From positions 124,001 through 188,000 of the forward strand of contig NZ_LQXM01000028.1 of the NCBI RefSeq assembly GCF_001648555.1: a stretch of 64,000 nucleotides of DNA, read 5' to 3'. Each line of letters begins with the position of its first letter. The stretch's first letter is position 1. The position numbers were made by a program, and so were the translations under genes. Below the pieces are notes generated by a model, which saw nothing but the letters and a program-made list of their open reading frames with translations, was not told the origin of the DNA and ran no database searches. This document shows positions 46,118 through 54,904 of the stretch, piece after piece. This DNA comes from Rossellomorea aquimaris TF-12. Its GTDB lineage: Bacteria; Bacillota; Bacilli; Bacillales; Bacillaceae_B.

Positions 46118-47494
46118 TCAACGACCTCTTCTGCTTGAAGAGCTTCTGCCAGAACCATTTCTTCTAGAACTAGAATCACCAGAGCGTGATCGTCTTCCTC
46201 TAGAAGCTGATTCTCCATTTCGAGATCGACCTTCATTAGAGCTTTTACCTCTCGATGAAGAGCTTCTAGGCGATCTTGCTTTACGGTCTTTATTGGCTTG
46301 AATGTTCTTCTCCCGTCTATCTTTAGGATTATCCTTTGTATCATGACGAGAATGTGAAGCTTCTTTAGATGGAATCACTTCCACTTCTCGACGTGGAAGT
46401 TTGTTTCCGATACCTTTCTCAATGTCCTCAATAGCTTGACGATCCTTTAACGCTACAAACGTAATGGCAAGACCATCTTTCCCGGCACGGCCAGTTCGTC
46501 CGATACGATGGATATAGCTCTCAACATCTTGAGGAATATCGTAGTTAAAGACGTGAGTAACCCCTTCAACATCAAGCCCGCGGGCTGCAACATCTGTAGC
46601 AATGAGGAGCTGAAGCTTAGCTTCTCTAAATTTCTTCATAACCCCTTCTCGTTTTGCTTGTGATAAATCCCCATGAAGTTCATCAACAAGGAAACCTCTC
46701 GCCTTTAAATCAGCATGTAGCTTACTGACCCTTCTTTTCGTACGGCAAAAGATAATTCCTAAAAAGGGTTGTACTTCTTGAATCGTTTGACTTAAAGCAT
46801 CCAGCTTCTGACGATCCGTGGTTTCCACGACTTCCTGTTGAATCTCTTCGACGATTTTTTCTTTTTCGCGAATCTGAACATTGTGTGGACTGCGCATATA
46901 TCTTTTACCGATTTTACGAATGTCCTTTGAAATGGTTGCAGAAAATAAGGCTGTTTGACGTGTAAATGGAGTCTCTCGAATAATCAATTCCACTTCATCA
47001 AAAAAACCTATATGAAGCATTTGATCCGCTTCATCTAAAACTAGGAAAGAAACATGGGAAAAATCAATTGTTTTTCGACGTACATGGTCAAGTATTCGAC
47101 CTGGCGTCCCAATCACAATATGAATGGCTTTATTTTTCAATCGATTAATTTGCTTCTCAACATCTTGACCACCGTAAACAGCTAGTACATTGATGTCATC
47201 TTCTGTAGAAGCTAACAATTGATTTAACTCTGCGGTTACTTGAATCGCAAGCTCTCTTGTTGGAGTCACTATGAGTGACTGAATATGATCTTTTTCCGTA
47301 TTAATTTTATCAAGCAGCGGTAGTAAGAAAGCCATTGTTTTCCCTGTACCTGTTTGTGCTTGTCCAATAACGTCCTGACCTTGTAATAAAGCAGGAATCG
47401 TCTCCACCTGAATCGGCGTTGGTTCTGTAATGGATTGCTCTTTTAATGCATGAACGTACTTAGGTTGAATTCCTAAGGATGTGAAATCTTTCAA
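46118..47494 (-). CDS. DEAD-box RNA helicase with Arg/Ser-rich tail
   Basis: 458 residues. Q motif [12 protein letters not shown], Walker [30 protein letters not shown] in [11 protein letters not shown], and [10 protein letters not shown] complete the two RecA domains by about residue 365. The remaining ~90 residues are RNA-binding, basic and low-complexity: [20 protein letters not shown] and [12 protein letters not shown]. Likely cold-shock/ribosome or RNA-decay helicase. I use the TTG at 47494 (AGAGGTG 6 bases upstream) rather than a GTG at 47503 that overlaps the site. Confidence 0.9.
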   Translation of the reverse strand: MKDFTSLGIQPKYVHALKEQSITEPTPIQVETIPALLQGQDVIGQAQTGTGKTMAFLLPLLDKINTEKDHIQSLIVTPTRELAIQVTAELNQLLASTEDDINVLAVYGGQDVEKQINRLKNKAIHIVIGTPGRILDHVRRKTIDFSHVSFLVLDEADQMLHIGFFDEVELIIRETPFTRQTALFSATISKDIRKIGKRYMRSPHNVQIREKEKIVEEIQQEVVETTDRQKLDALSQTIQEVQPFLGIIFCRTKRRVSKLHADLKARGFLVDELHGDLSQAKREGVMKKFREAKLQLLIATDVAARGLDVEGVTHVFNYDIPQDVESYIHRIGRTGRAGKDGLAITFVALKDRQAIEDIEKGIGNKLPRREVEVIPSKEASHSRHDTKDNPKDRREKNIQANKDRKARSPRSSSSRGKSSNEGRSRNGESASRGRRSRSGDSSSRRNGSGRSSSSRRGR

Positions 47495-47594
47495 TGGAGT
47501 CACCTCTTTGGTTCTATTATACCTTTAACTTGCCTGAGAAAATAGGTGACTATGTTATAATGGAAAAATCGTAAAAGTGAAATGAGGAATAACC

Positions 47595-48050
47595 GTGTTA
47601 ACATTTGAAGAAAAATTAAAAATTATCGAGTCGTTTGAAGAGCTTTCAAGAAAAAATGTATCGTTAAATCGTGTCAATTTTCATTACGAGGAAAGCCTTT
47701 ATGATAAAACCATCGTTGTTTATCACCTTCATCCAAATGGGAATGGATTTGTGTACACAGGAAACATGCCCCAGTATAAAGGAAATCAAAAAGGACTGGT
47801 GAACATTCGTGATTTTAATGAAGAAGAGCTTCGCGACATCATCCGTGCTTCCATTGATCATTTAGCTGCGGAAGAAGAAATTGTTCCTCCTGTAGAGCAA
47901 AACTGGGAAGACTTAGAAGGTCATACCCTTACCCTGCTAGAAGAAGATGACCGTTGGAATATTTACGCTGGTGAGAATCTAGAAGATAGCTTTGGCGGGT
48001 ACGATGAAGCTGCCTTGTATTTGAGAGAAGAAGGATTTCGTAGACGATAA
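47595..48050 (+). CDS. Conserved hypothetical protein
   Basis: 151 residues, acidic: FEEKLKIIESFEELSRKNVSLNR, VYHLHPNGNGFVYTGNMPQYKG, then RWNIYAGENLEDSFGGYDEAALYLREEGFRRR. Looks cytosolic. I do not recognise the family by name. GTG start with GAGG 7 bases upstream. Divergent from the helicase gene. Confidence 0.75.
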   Translation: MLTFEEKLKIIESFEELSRKNVSLNRVNFHYEESLYDKTIVVYHLHPNGNGFVYTGNMPQYKGNQKGLVNIRDFNEEELRDIIRASIDHLAAEEEIVPPVEQNWEDLEGHTLTLLEEDDRWNIYAGENLEDSFGGYDEAALYLREEGFRRR

Positions 48051-48061
48051 GGTAGAGAGAA

Positions 48062-48093
48062 GGCGAACCTGATAGGTGGGTTTGTCTTTTTTG
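48062..48093 (+). terminator. Terminator after the hypothetical gene
   Basis: GCGAACC / GGGTTTGT stem (one G-U) followed by CTTTTTT, 11 bases past the stop. Confidence 0.65.
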
Positions 48094-48097
48094 TGGG

Positions 48098-48411
48098 TAT
48101 TTTTAATCGATTCGCCTTTAAAAAAAGAACTCCATTTAGGATTAGCTATCTTTTCTAACTAAAATAAGGAGATTCTTGCTACATTGTAGAGAAATTCAGC
48201 TGTGAATAAGATAAAGGACTAATCCTTATCGAGGGACCCGTCCTTTTTCTGGCTATTTTGGAAGTCGGATCCATAAGTCGCTGATTTCGATTGATTCTTG
48301 TAGTTACTGGATCGATTTTGAAAGAAAAAGGATTGATTCACCATACAAAATGGAAATCCAACTAAATAGAAGGATAAATCCTTTAGAATTTTGTTCAGTA
48401 GAAATTATATT
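48098..48411. other. Intergenic region with a GGAC...GTCC hairpin
   Basis: AAAGGAC ... GTCCTTT at about 48213-48246 can form a hairpin followed by TTCT. Scattered TCGGAT / TTCGATT / TGGATCGATT motifs at 48265, 48286 and 48308 are about 21 bases apart and may be a degraded extension of the arrays. No ORF. Confidence 0.4.
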
Positions 48412-48513
48412 TGCGATATTTTCATTTTATCGTGCGAAATCATTAAAATATTTGCGAAATATGAAATATATCAAGCGAAATTTCAAATATATTTGCGAGT
48501 CAAAGATTTTTCG
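48412..48513. repeat. Phased 20-21 bp degenerate repeat array B (core TGCGAAAT)
   Basis: Five units at 48412, 48433, 48453, 48474 and 48494 with cores TGCGATAT, TGCGAAAT, TGCGAAAT, AGCGAAAT, TGCGAGTC. Spacing of the GCG is 21, 20, 21, 20. Between cores the sequence is almost pure A/T. The short frame that spans it has no ribosome site. Lies between the hypothetical gene and the alcohol dehydrogenase terminator. Confidence 0.75.
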
Positions 48514-48556
48514 ACAACACCAACACCACCTTCTAAAATATTAACCGTGAAATAAG

Positions 48557-48593
48557 AAAAAAGACGAACCCTTCCAAGGATTCGTCTTTTTTA
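48557..48593 (-). terminator. Terminator after the alcohol dehydrogenase
   Basis: AAAAGACGAA / TTCGTCTTTT stem with further A/T runs, eight bases past the stop. Confidence 0.85.
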
Positions 48594-48600
48594 AAACAAG

Positions 48601-49764
48601 CTACAGCGACCGTTTCAAAATATCACGAACGCTTTCATGATCCATTTCTTTATACGTTCCTACACCTGGCTTAATAAACGTCTTCTCTACAATGGCAGCA
48701 AATTCTTGATCGTCGATGTCATAATCACGCAGTGTACTTGGTGCTCCTAATGAGTTCCAGAAGTCACGTAGAGCTTTGGCCCCTTCTTTCGCGACTTCAG
48801 TATCGTCTTTTCCTTCAGGTGAAATGCCGAATACATTGACGGCTAATTTTTTCACGCGAGATGGGTCTTCTAGAAGAACATGCTCTAGCCAGTTTGGGAA
48901 AAGAATCGCTAAGCCTCCACCGTGTGGAATGTCGTATACAGCTGAGATGGCATGTTCGATTCGATGAGTTGCCCAATCTCCACCGTCTGTTCCGTTCATT
49001 AGTGTTCCATTAAAGGCAGTTGTGCTTATATACATCATCGTTTCTCTATGCTCGAAGGATTCTAAGTCTTCGAGCAGTTTAGGGCCAGTGGCAATAGCTG
49101 TTCTAAGTAAAGATTCAATAAATCCATCAATCATCGGTGTGTTTTCAGTACGGTGGAAATAGTGCTCAAGGGCATGAGACATGCTATCCACAATTCCGTA
49201 TACAGTTTGATCACGGGGTACAGAGAATGTATAACTAGGGTCAAGAATTGAAAAGGTCGGGAATACGAGTGGAGATCCCCATCCTAACTTATCTTTTGTT
49301 TCCCAATTGGTGATAACGGATACTGAATTCATTTCAGAACCAGTCGCTGCTAATGTTAAAACCGTACCAAATGGCAGAGCAGACTCAATTGGTGCTTTCC
49401 CAGTAATCAATTCCCATGCATCACCATCAAATTTCGCCCCAGCAGAAATCGCTTTGGTACAATCAATTACACTTCCTCCACCGACAGCTAAAATGAAGTC
49501 GATTCCTTCAGTTTTACAAATATCTACTCCCTTACGAACCGTGGTTAAACGTGGATTCGGTTCTACACCTGACAGCTCGAATATGTTTGCTTCTATTTTT
49601 TTAAGCTCTTTCATGACGTCATCGTAAACACCATTTCGCTGAATGCTTCCTCCCCCATATACGACAAGAACCTTTAACCCTTTTTCTAAAATGGTTGAAA
49701 CTTGCTCAATTTGACCTTTTCCAAAGTAAAGCTTGGTAGGATTATATTGTAAAAATGTATTCAT
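48601..49764 (-). CDS. Iron-containing alcohol dehydrogenase (YugJ/BdhA-type)
   Basis: 387 residues, Fe-ADH family, NAD(P)H-linked. Motifs: [58 protein letters not shown] and [24 protein letters not shown] with metal-binding histidines. Probably a butanol/aldehyde dehydrogenase. Lies 100 bases downstream of a LysR gene on the same strand. Confidence 0.92.
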   Translation of the reverse strand: MNTFLQYNPTKLYFGKGQIEQVSTILEKGLKVLVVYGGGSIQRNGVYDDVMKELKKIEANIFELSGVEPNPRLTTVRKGVDICKTEGIDFILAVGGGSVIDCTKAISAGAKFDGDAWELITGKAPIESALPFGTVLTLAATGSEMNSVSVITNWETKDKLGWGSPLVFPTFSILDPSYTFSVPRDQTVYGIVDSMSHALEHYFHRTENTPMIDGFIESLLRTAIATGPKLLEDLESFEHRETMMYISTTAFNGTLMNGTDGGDWATHRIEHAISAVYDIPHGGGLAILFPNWLEHVLLEDPSRVKKLAVNVFGISPEGKDDTEVAKEGAKALRDFWNSLGAPSTLRDYDIDDQEFAAIVEKTFIKPGVGTYKEMDHESVRDILKRSL

Positions 49765-49824
49765 GTTAGCACCTCATATTTAAGATTTTGAGACTTCAGT
49801 TTAGCACGAGTTAAATAATATGTG

Positions 49825-49867
49825 ATATTGATACTTTGCCATATGTGCTATCAATAATATTGATATT
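49825..49867. promoter_or_regulatory. ATATTGAT inverted repeats upstream of the alcohol dehydrogenase
   Basis: ATATTGAT (49825-49832) and TATCAATA (49849-49856) form an inverted repeat with a 16-base spacer, and AATATTGATATT follows at 49856-49867. Possible regulator site, perhaps for the adjacent LysR protein. Confidence 0.35.
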
Positions 49868-50744
49868 ACTCATGAGTTAATAGATTTATTAACTGTGTGA
49901 GTGGTGGTGTTAACCATTTTTTCTTTTGATAGACAATTTGGGTAAATACATTGATTTTTTCATGATCGAAGGGCAGTTGAATCACTTTTCCACTTTCAAT
50001 CTCTTTTCTTACGGCTATTTTAGGTAAAATAGCTATTCCGAGATCGTCGGCAACACATTGTTTGATGGCCTCAAGACTACTAAAGGAAATCACTGACTTC
50101 GCTTGCACATTATCTTCTTTAAGTAATTGTTCTAATAAAACTCTGTACGAACAGCCTTCTTCTGTTAAAATAAGAGTCTCGTTTTCAAGTTCCTTTAAAC
50201 TCATTTCTGTAAGGGAAAGGAGTCTGTGCTTAGGTGGAGCAATCATCACCAGCTGCTCTTTTCGAACTGGAATGGTTGTTAGTTCCGGATGCTCAACATA
50301 ACGGTCGAGTAAAATAGACAGATCAAACTTCCCATCTAAGGTACCCTCCTTCAAATTAGGACACAGCCCTGATTCAAGAAGAATTTTCAATTCCGGATGC
50401 TTTTCTTTTAATTGTTTAATGTAGGGTGTAATAAAATAGGCTGCCAGAGATTCAACCGTTCCTACCCGAAGAGTTCCTCGTAAATTACTTTCTTTCGATA
50501 TTTGTGCTTCTGCCTCATCTACTAGAGCTAGAATTTTTTCTACGTAGTGATAAAGCTCTTCCCCAGATTGAGTAAGTCTCATTTTGCGACCGACACGTTC
50601 GAAAAGCTTCACATGATAATGTTCTTCTAATTTCTTTATTTGCGTGGTAACACTTGATTGGGCATATCCTAATTCTTCACCCGTTCTCGTGTAACTTCCC
50701 CATTTCGCCACTTCTTTAAAGGTATAAAAGTAATTTAAATCCAT
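49866..50744 (-). CDS. LysR-family transcriptional regulator
   Basis: 292 residues. N-terminal HTH: MDLNYFYTFKEVAKWGSYTR, GYAQSSVTTQIKKLEEHYHVKLFERVGRKMRLT; C-terminal periplasmic-binding-like effector domain (LRVGTVESLAAYFITPYI onward). Divergent from the permease gene at 50854 and upstream of the alcohol dehydrogenase, so either may be its target. GGAGG site. Confidence 0.93.
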   Translation of the reverse strand: MDLNYFYTFKEVAKWGSYTRTGEELGYAQSSVTTQIKKLEEHYHVKLFERVGRKMRLTQSGEELYHYVEKILALVDEAEAQISKESNLRGTLRVGTVESLAAYFITPYIKQLKEKHPELKILLESGLCPNLKEGTLDGKFDLSILLDRYVEHPELTTIPVRKEQLVMIAPPKHRLLSLTEMSLKELENETLILTEEGCSYRVLLEQLLKEDNVQAKSVISFSSLEAIKQCVADDLGIAILPKIAVRKEIESGKVIQLPFDHEKINVFTQIVYQKKKWLTPPLTQLINLLTHE

Positions 50745-50853
50745 CCTAAACCTCCATCACTTTTTCCGATAGTTAGTATCGATAATTATAGATAACTTTA
50801 ATGGTACATTCAATGATATACTCCTCTTTGGACAAAAAAGCTGGAGGTTTCAC

Positions 50854-52128
50854 ATGAGTCAACTACAAAAATCTTTACGATTACCACAAATCATTGCTTT
50901 ATATATAGGAGCTGTCCTTGGTTCAGGTGTATTATTTTTACCTGGAGTGGCAGCAAATATGAGCGGCCCCCTTTCTATTGTATCTTGGGCAATCATTTCT
51001 CTTGCTGCGATTCCACTAGCTCTGACTATGGGGCTGTTATCTGCATTCCATCCCAGTTCAGGAGGGGTTTCCCATTTTGTTTCGGAGGCATTTGGTAAAT
51101 CCTTTGGAACCGTGATCGGGTGGATGTTCTTACTCTCAGTACCAACAGGAGTTCCGATTATTGCCTTAACAGGAAGCTCTTACTTAGGACAGATTTTTAA
51201 CTGGAGTCACGGTCAAATGGTCACCGGTGCGGCAGTAATATTAGGGATTGTGCTAATGATTAATTTCTTTGGAGTTAAGACAATGGGCTTTATTCAAACC
51301 TTAGTCATTTCACTCATACTGTTTGTACTTTTATTTGCTATATTTTCAAGCGTCCCCCACGTTGACACAAAAAACTTTACTCCTTTTGCTCCAAATGGAC
51401 TTTGGTCATCGATTCCGACTATCGCCATTCTTTTCTGGTGCTTTATTGGATGGGAGAGTGTGACGCATATGTCTGGAGAATTTAATGACCCGGGCAAAGA
51501 TGCTTTAAAAGGAGTACTATGGAGTGCAGGAATCGTCTCTATTCTTTATATTCTTTTAGCTGTTATGGTTGTTGGGACCCAAAGTTATCAATACGGACTA
51601 GCTGAAACAGCTCTAAGCAACATGGTGGAGCTTTCATTAGGCAAAGCCGGAGCCATTGGAGTGAGTGTTACAGCATTATTTATCTCAGTTGCCAGCTCCA
51701 ATGCTTATGTGAGTGCAGGTTCACGAATTGCCTATACCTTGTCGAATCAAAAGGTAGCACCAAAATGGTTCGGTGCTGTACACTCAAAATATAAAACTCC
51801 TACGGGTGGATTATTATTTATTGGTCTTATTTTTGCGTTAATATTAATAGGAGTCTTTTCTAAGGTGCTCTCCTTTGAGACGCTTCTTCCTTTCCCAAAC
51901 GCAACGTATTTTGCTACTTATATTGGAGGAGCAGCTGCTGGGGTTAAGCTATTAAAAGACCACCCTGTTGGAAGCAAATCTTCTATGATCTCACTAGTAT
52001 TGACTATTGGATTCTTCCCTTTTCTAGGGTGGATTGCCCTTTACCCCATTAGCGTATTTCTTGTCGTGTTTTTTTGGAATTCAAAAAGAAAAAAATGGAA
52101 ACACACCGTTTCTTCTCAAATACAATAA
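50854..52128 (+). CDS. Amino-acid permease (APC superfamily)
   Basis: 424 residues, about twelve helices. Starts LPQIIALYIGAVLGSGVLFLPGVAANMSGPLSIVSW, the APC glycine-rich helix 1, and has LFWCFIGWESVTHMSGEFNDPGKDALKGVL (helix 6 region), closest in feel to YjeH/YfnA-like exporters or permeases. Substrate unknown. AGGAGG-like site. Divergent from LysR. Confidence 0.9.
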   Translation: MSQLQKSLRLPQIIALYIGAVLGSGVLFLPGVAANMSGPLSIVSWAIISLAAIPLALTMGLLSAFHPSSGGVSHFVSEAFGKSFGTVIGWMFLLSVPTGVPIIALTGSSYLGQIFNWSHGQMVTGAAVILGIVLMINFFGVKTMGFIQTLVISLILFVLLFAIFSSVPHVDTKNFTPFAPNGLWSSIPTIAILFWCFIGWESVTHMSGEFNDPGKDALKGVLWSAGIVSILYILLAVMVVGTQSYQYGLAETALSNMVELSLGKAGAIGVSVTALFISVASSNAYVSAGSRIAYTLSNQKVAPKWFGAVHSKYKTPTGGLLFIGLIFALILIGVFSKVLSFETLLPFPNATYFATYIGGAAAGVKLLKDHPVGSKSSMISLVLTIGFFPFLGWIALYPISVFLVVFFWNSKRKKWKHTVSSQIQ

Positions 52129-52149
52129 CGATAGAGGAGTGTAAATAAC

Positions 52150-52686
52150 ATGAAAGTATTAGCCCTATTAGGAAGTACAAGAAAAAACGGGAACTCTGAG
52201 TACCTTGTCAATAAAATTGTGGAAGGCACGGATCACACGATTGTATCCTTAGCTGAACAACATATTGAGCCGATTGTTGATATGAGACATACGGAAGAAG
52301 GATTTTCACCAGTGGAGGATGATTACGAAGAGCTCGTTCAATTAATGCAGGACCATGATGTTTTACTCTTTGCTACTCCACTATATTGGTACGGCATGAG
52401 TGGTCCTATGAAAAACTTCTTTGATCGATGGAGTCAATATTTACGGGATGAGCGCTTCAATTTAAAAGAAGAACTAACGAAGAAAAAAGCCTATGTCGTC
52501 ATTACAGGTGGCAGCAGCGCAAAGATTAAAGGCTTACCTCTCGTTCAGCAGTTCCAATATATTTTTGAATTTGTGAATATGGAGTTTACTGATTACATGA
52601 TTGGTGCAGGGGTGAAGCCTTTCGAGATTGTGAATGACGTTGCGGCGTTAGAGAAGGCAGATGTTTGGAATAAAAAGTTTAAATAA
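52150..52686 (+). CDS. NADPH-dependent FMN reductase
   Basis: 178-residue flavodoxin-like protein: LALLGSTRKNGNSEYLVNKI (FMN phosphate loop), LLFATPLYWYGMSGPMKNFFDRWS and YVVITGGSS. Probable quinone, azo or FMN reductase. 21 bases after the permease, so the two form an operon. Confidence 0.88.
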   Translation: MKVLALLGSTRKNGNSEYLVNKIVEGTDHTIVSLAEQHIEPIVDMRHTEEGFSPVEDDYEELVQLMQDHDVLLFATPLYWYGMSGPMKNFFDRWSQYLRDERFNLKEELTKKKAYVVITGGSSAKIKGLPLVQQFQYIFEFVNMEFTDYMIGAGVKPFEIVNDVAALEKADVWNKKFK

Positions 52687-52790
52687 GTGAAAGAGGATGG
52701 TTCAATGTGAATCATCCTTTTTGAATTTCATAAAAAACCTTCAATTGTGGAAAGAATATACCAATTACACTTGTTATCGGAGGATGCTAT

Positions 52791-53078
52791 ATGGAGTTCC
52801 CAACCATTCACACAAATTTCTGGGATGCCGTCATTGCCATTCCAGTTATTATTATTCTGACTCAGCTCATCAAAATTTACTTTAAGCCACCTGCCTTCCT
52901 TGTTCCAAATATAGCCGTCATTATAGGCCTACTCATCTCTATTTTTATTAGTCATAAAGGACACCTTGCCACGGGTATTTTTATGGGATTCTTTTATGGG
53001 TACGCTGCGATTGGTAACTATGCTTCCCTGAAGACGACTGTTTTAGCTTTTCGTCGTCAAAAAGAGGTTGTCCGGTGA
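52791..53078 (+). CDS. Small membrane protein, holin-like
   Basis: 95 residues with three hydrophobic segments: WDAVIAIPVIIILTQLIKIY, PNIAVIIGLLISIFIS and TGIFMGFFYGYAAIGNY, ending RRQKEVVR. The pattern recalls small phage-type holins, but no phage genes are near and a housekeeping membrane role is equally possible. CGGAGG site. Its last 98 bases overlap the convergent NERD gene. Confidence 0.65.
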   Translation: MEFPTIHTNFWDAVIAIPVIIILTQLIKIYFKPPAFLVPNIAVIIGLLISIFISHKGHLATGIFMGFFYGYAAIGNYASLKTTVLAFRRQKEVVR

Positions 53079-54039
53079 GGGAGGTTAAGATATATTTCCT
53101 GTTCCTGGTGGAGCCAGTGGATGGAAGATTCATTTGTTTTAGGAGCTTACTTGCTATTGATTTGGAATCCAGGTTTAAGTATTGTCTCATTTCCCAATTT
53201 GATATAGAGGCGTTTTGAAGAAGTGCGTAATCCTTTAATGCCAGGATATGGGCTTCTTTCTCTTCTTGTGAGCAAAGCCTGCATTTCCATGTACCACTTA
53301 TTCTTTCCATTGATAAAGTATCACACTTTAAACAATATACACCTGTACTTAATTCGAATGGAGAGATACCGAAATGTTCCAGGACATTTTTATTTAGAGA
53401 AACATGATGGTTCATTACTCGTTTTTCAATCTTTGTTAGATCTTTTTTTGATAGCTGATGCCCTCGATGTTTTGTTGAGAAGCTCATGATTCGATATGGT
53501 AGTGCTGTACTCCTAACAAGCCTTTGGTGTACCTTATTGTCTTGAGGAGAATTAGTTATTAAAGTATGATGGTTTGCTAAAACAACCAGATATTCAATAG
53601 GAGCAGTTGGACAATGATTATGATGAAGCCACTTTTCCAACTCCACACTTTGTTTATACGCTTGCAGAATTGGATCAGGAAATACCTCTATTTCCCCGTT
53701 TATGCTTCTCTTCATCTGATTAAAATATGGATCCACAAAGATTTCTCCAGCAATATTTTTCACTTCTAAAATAAGGATAAAACTTGAATGTAGGATTAAA
53801 GAGTCGATCTGGAAGAAGGAGTTACGGTGTTGAAGACGGATATCATGAAGAATTACATACTCTTTTTCTGGAAGGAAATTCAAATGATAGTCAATCGATT
53901 CCTCTCCTCGGAATCCTGCTTGAAACTTCGCTAATTGAGACTCTACGTCTGGCTTTTTCTGATGATTGGGAGGAAGATACCTTAATAGTGCTTGTAGTTT
54001 TAGTAGCTTTAGAGGGGGAGTGCGTTGTTTTTTGATCAT
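52981..54039 (-). CDS. NERD-domain protein
   Basis: 352 residues. The NERD (nuclease-related) core is at about 40-155: FRGEESIDYHLNFLP, YVILHDIRLQHRNSFFQIDSLILHSSFILILEVKNIAGEIF, with the E...D...ExK nuclease-like residues. After about 220 comes a CLKCDT...WKCRLC cysteine pair resembling a zinc finger, then a helical tail. DNA-processing role by family, unknown in detail. The C-terminal ~32 codons overlap the convergent holin-like gene. AAAGGAG site; phased array C lies just upstream. Confidence 0.85.
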   Translation of the reverse strand: MIKKQRTPPLKLLKLQALLRYLPPNHQKKPDVESQLAKFQAGFRGEESIDYHLNFLPEKEYVILHDIRLQHRNSFFQIDSLILHSSFILILEVKNIAGEIFVDPYFNQMKRSINGEIEVFPDPILQAYKQSVELEKWLHHNHCPTAPIEYLVVLANHHTLITNSPQDNKVHQRLVRSTALPYRIMSFSTKHRGHQLSKKDLTKIEKRVMNHHVSLNKNVLEHFGISPFELSTGVYCLKCDTLSMERISGTWKCRLCSQEEKEAHILALKDYALLQNASISNWEMRQYLNLDSKSIASKLLKQMNLPSTGSTRNRKYILTSLTGQPLFDDEKLKQSSSGKHSYQSQRTHKRIP

Positions 54040-54061
54040 TTAACTGCTCCTTTGGTGGGAT

Positions 54062-54187
54062 TTGAGGGGATTTGGATTGGAATCGAGCCGATATAGAGAG
54101 ATATCGAGCGGGTTTGACGAGGAATTAAGCCGATTTGAGGTGAAATCGATCCAATATTGACGAAAATCGAGCCAAATTAAGAACGTT
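54062..54187. repeat. Phased 21-bp repeat array C (core TCGAGCCGAT)
   Basis: Six units of exactly 21 bases start at 54062, 54083, 54104, 54125, 54146 and 54167. Cores: TTGAGGGGAT, TCGAGCCGAT, TCGAGCGGGT, TTAAGCCGAT, TCGATCCAAT, TCGAGCCAAA, each followed by a G/A-rich half ending in A. The array begins 23 bases upstream of the NERD start and extends away from it. No ORF. Confidence 0.85.
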
Positions 54188-54290
54188 TCAATCAGTTTTA
54201 CAAATTATAACATTTTAAAAAATCTCTAACACTCTCTTTTTTACAAATTATAACAAAACTAATTCAAAGGTGGCAACAGCCACCTTTTCT

Positions 54291-54722
54291 CTACTTCCCC
54301 TGCAACGTCCCCAATATCGTACTTAACATTGAGTCCAACTGCTCTAATTCATCAGGCTTCATATCCAATCGCTCCAGTAAGCGTGTAGGAACGCAGTTTG
54401 CTTTTTCTTTAAAGTCTTCACCCTTTTGAGTGAGGGTGATGATGACGCTACGCTCATCTTCTGCAGATCGACGGCGTTCTATTAGTCCATTCGCTTCCAT
54501 TCGCTTGAGCATAGGAGTCAATGTTCCGGAATCCAGGAATAATTTCATTCCTAATTCCTTTACGGTTACCCTCTTTTCTTCCCACAACACAAGTAAAGCC
54601 AAGTATTGAGGATACGTAACACCTATTTCTTCTAGAAGGCCTCGATACAATTTCGTAATTTCCCGTTCTGCTGTATATATTTTAAAACAAATTTGATTTT
54701 CTAATAAAAGTGGATCCTTCAT
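54291..54722 (-). CDS. ohrR: Organic hydroperoxide repressor OhrR
   Basis: 143-residue MarR-family redox sensor. Sensing cysteine Cys12 in LLLENQICFKIY; YPQYLALLVLWE; recognition helix LDSGTLTPMLKRMEANGLIERRRS, all as in B. subtilis OhrR. Oxidation of the cysteine releases the ohr operator. I start at the ATG at 54722 behind AGAAGGG; the longer frame to 54767 lacks a site. A further cysteine (NCVPTRLL) makes a 2-Cys mechanism possible. Confidence 0.93.
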   Translation of the reverse strand: MKDPLLLENQICFKIYTAEREITKLYRGLLEEIGVTYPQYLALLVLWEEKRVTVKELGMKLFLDSGTLTPMLKRMEANGLIERRRSAEDERSVIITLTQKGEDFKEKANCVPTRLLERLDMKPDELEQLDSMLSTILGTLQGK

Positions 54723-54785
54723 ATTTTGATTCCCTTCTAAACCATACTTAATGTATCCATCATACAAAAGAAAATATCATACATC

Positions 54786-54810
54786 AAATTAAATTGTGTA
54801 CAATTTAATT
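54786..54810. promoter_or_regulatory. OhrR operator
   Basis: Near-perfect inverted repeat AATTAAATTG-TG-TACAATTTAATT, matching the known OhrR site type TACAATTaAATTGTATACAATTTAATTG. It lies between divergent ohrR and ohr. Confidence 0.85.
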
Positions 54811-54833
54811 GTTGACTATTTAATTGTTGACTA
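54804..54833 (+). repeat. Exact 15-bp tandem duplication carrying a -35 element
   Basis: TTTAATTGTTGACTA occurs twice, end to end. Each copy carries TTGACT (54812-54817 and 54827-54832) and an OhrR-like half-site TTTAATTG. Confidence 0.95.
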
Positions 54834-54855
54834 TATAAAATGAAAGAGGTATGAT
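54827..54855 (+). promoter_or_regulatory. Sigma-A promoter of ohr
   Basis: TTGACT, 17 bases, TATGAT; -35 from the second copy of the duplication. A second OhrR-like half-site ATTAAATTGCGCACAA (54867-54882) overlaps the likely start region. Confidence 0.8.
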
Positions 54856-54904
54856 GATCTTGTGATATTAAATTGCGCACAACTAAAAAAGGAGTGTTTC
54901 ATAC

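Noticed and set aside
46030..46344. 104-codon minus-strand frame at the end of the helicase gene
   Set aside because: Shadow of the Arg/Ser-rich helicase tail in another frame.
48350..48544. 64-codon plus-strand frame over array B
   Set aside because: No ribosome site, composition follows the AT-rich array; a chance frame.
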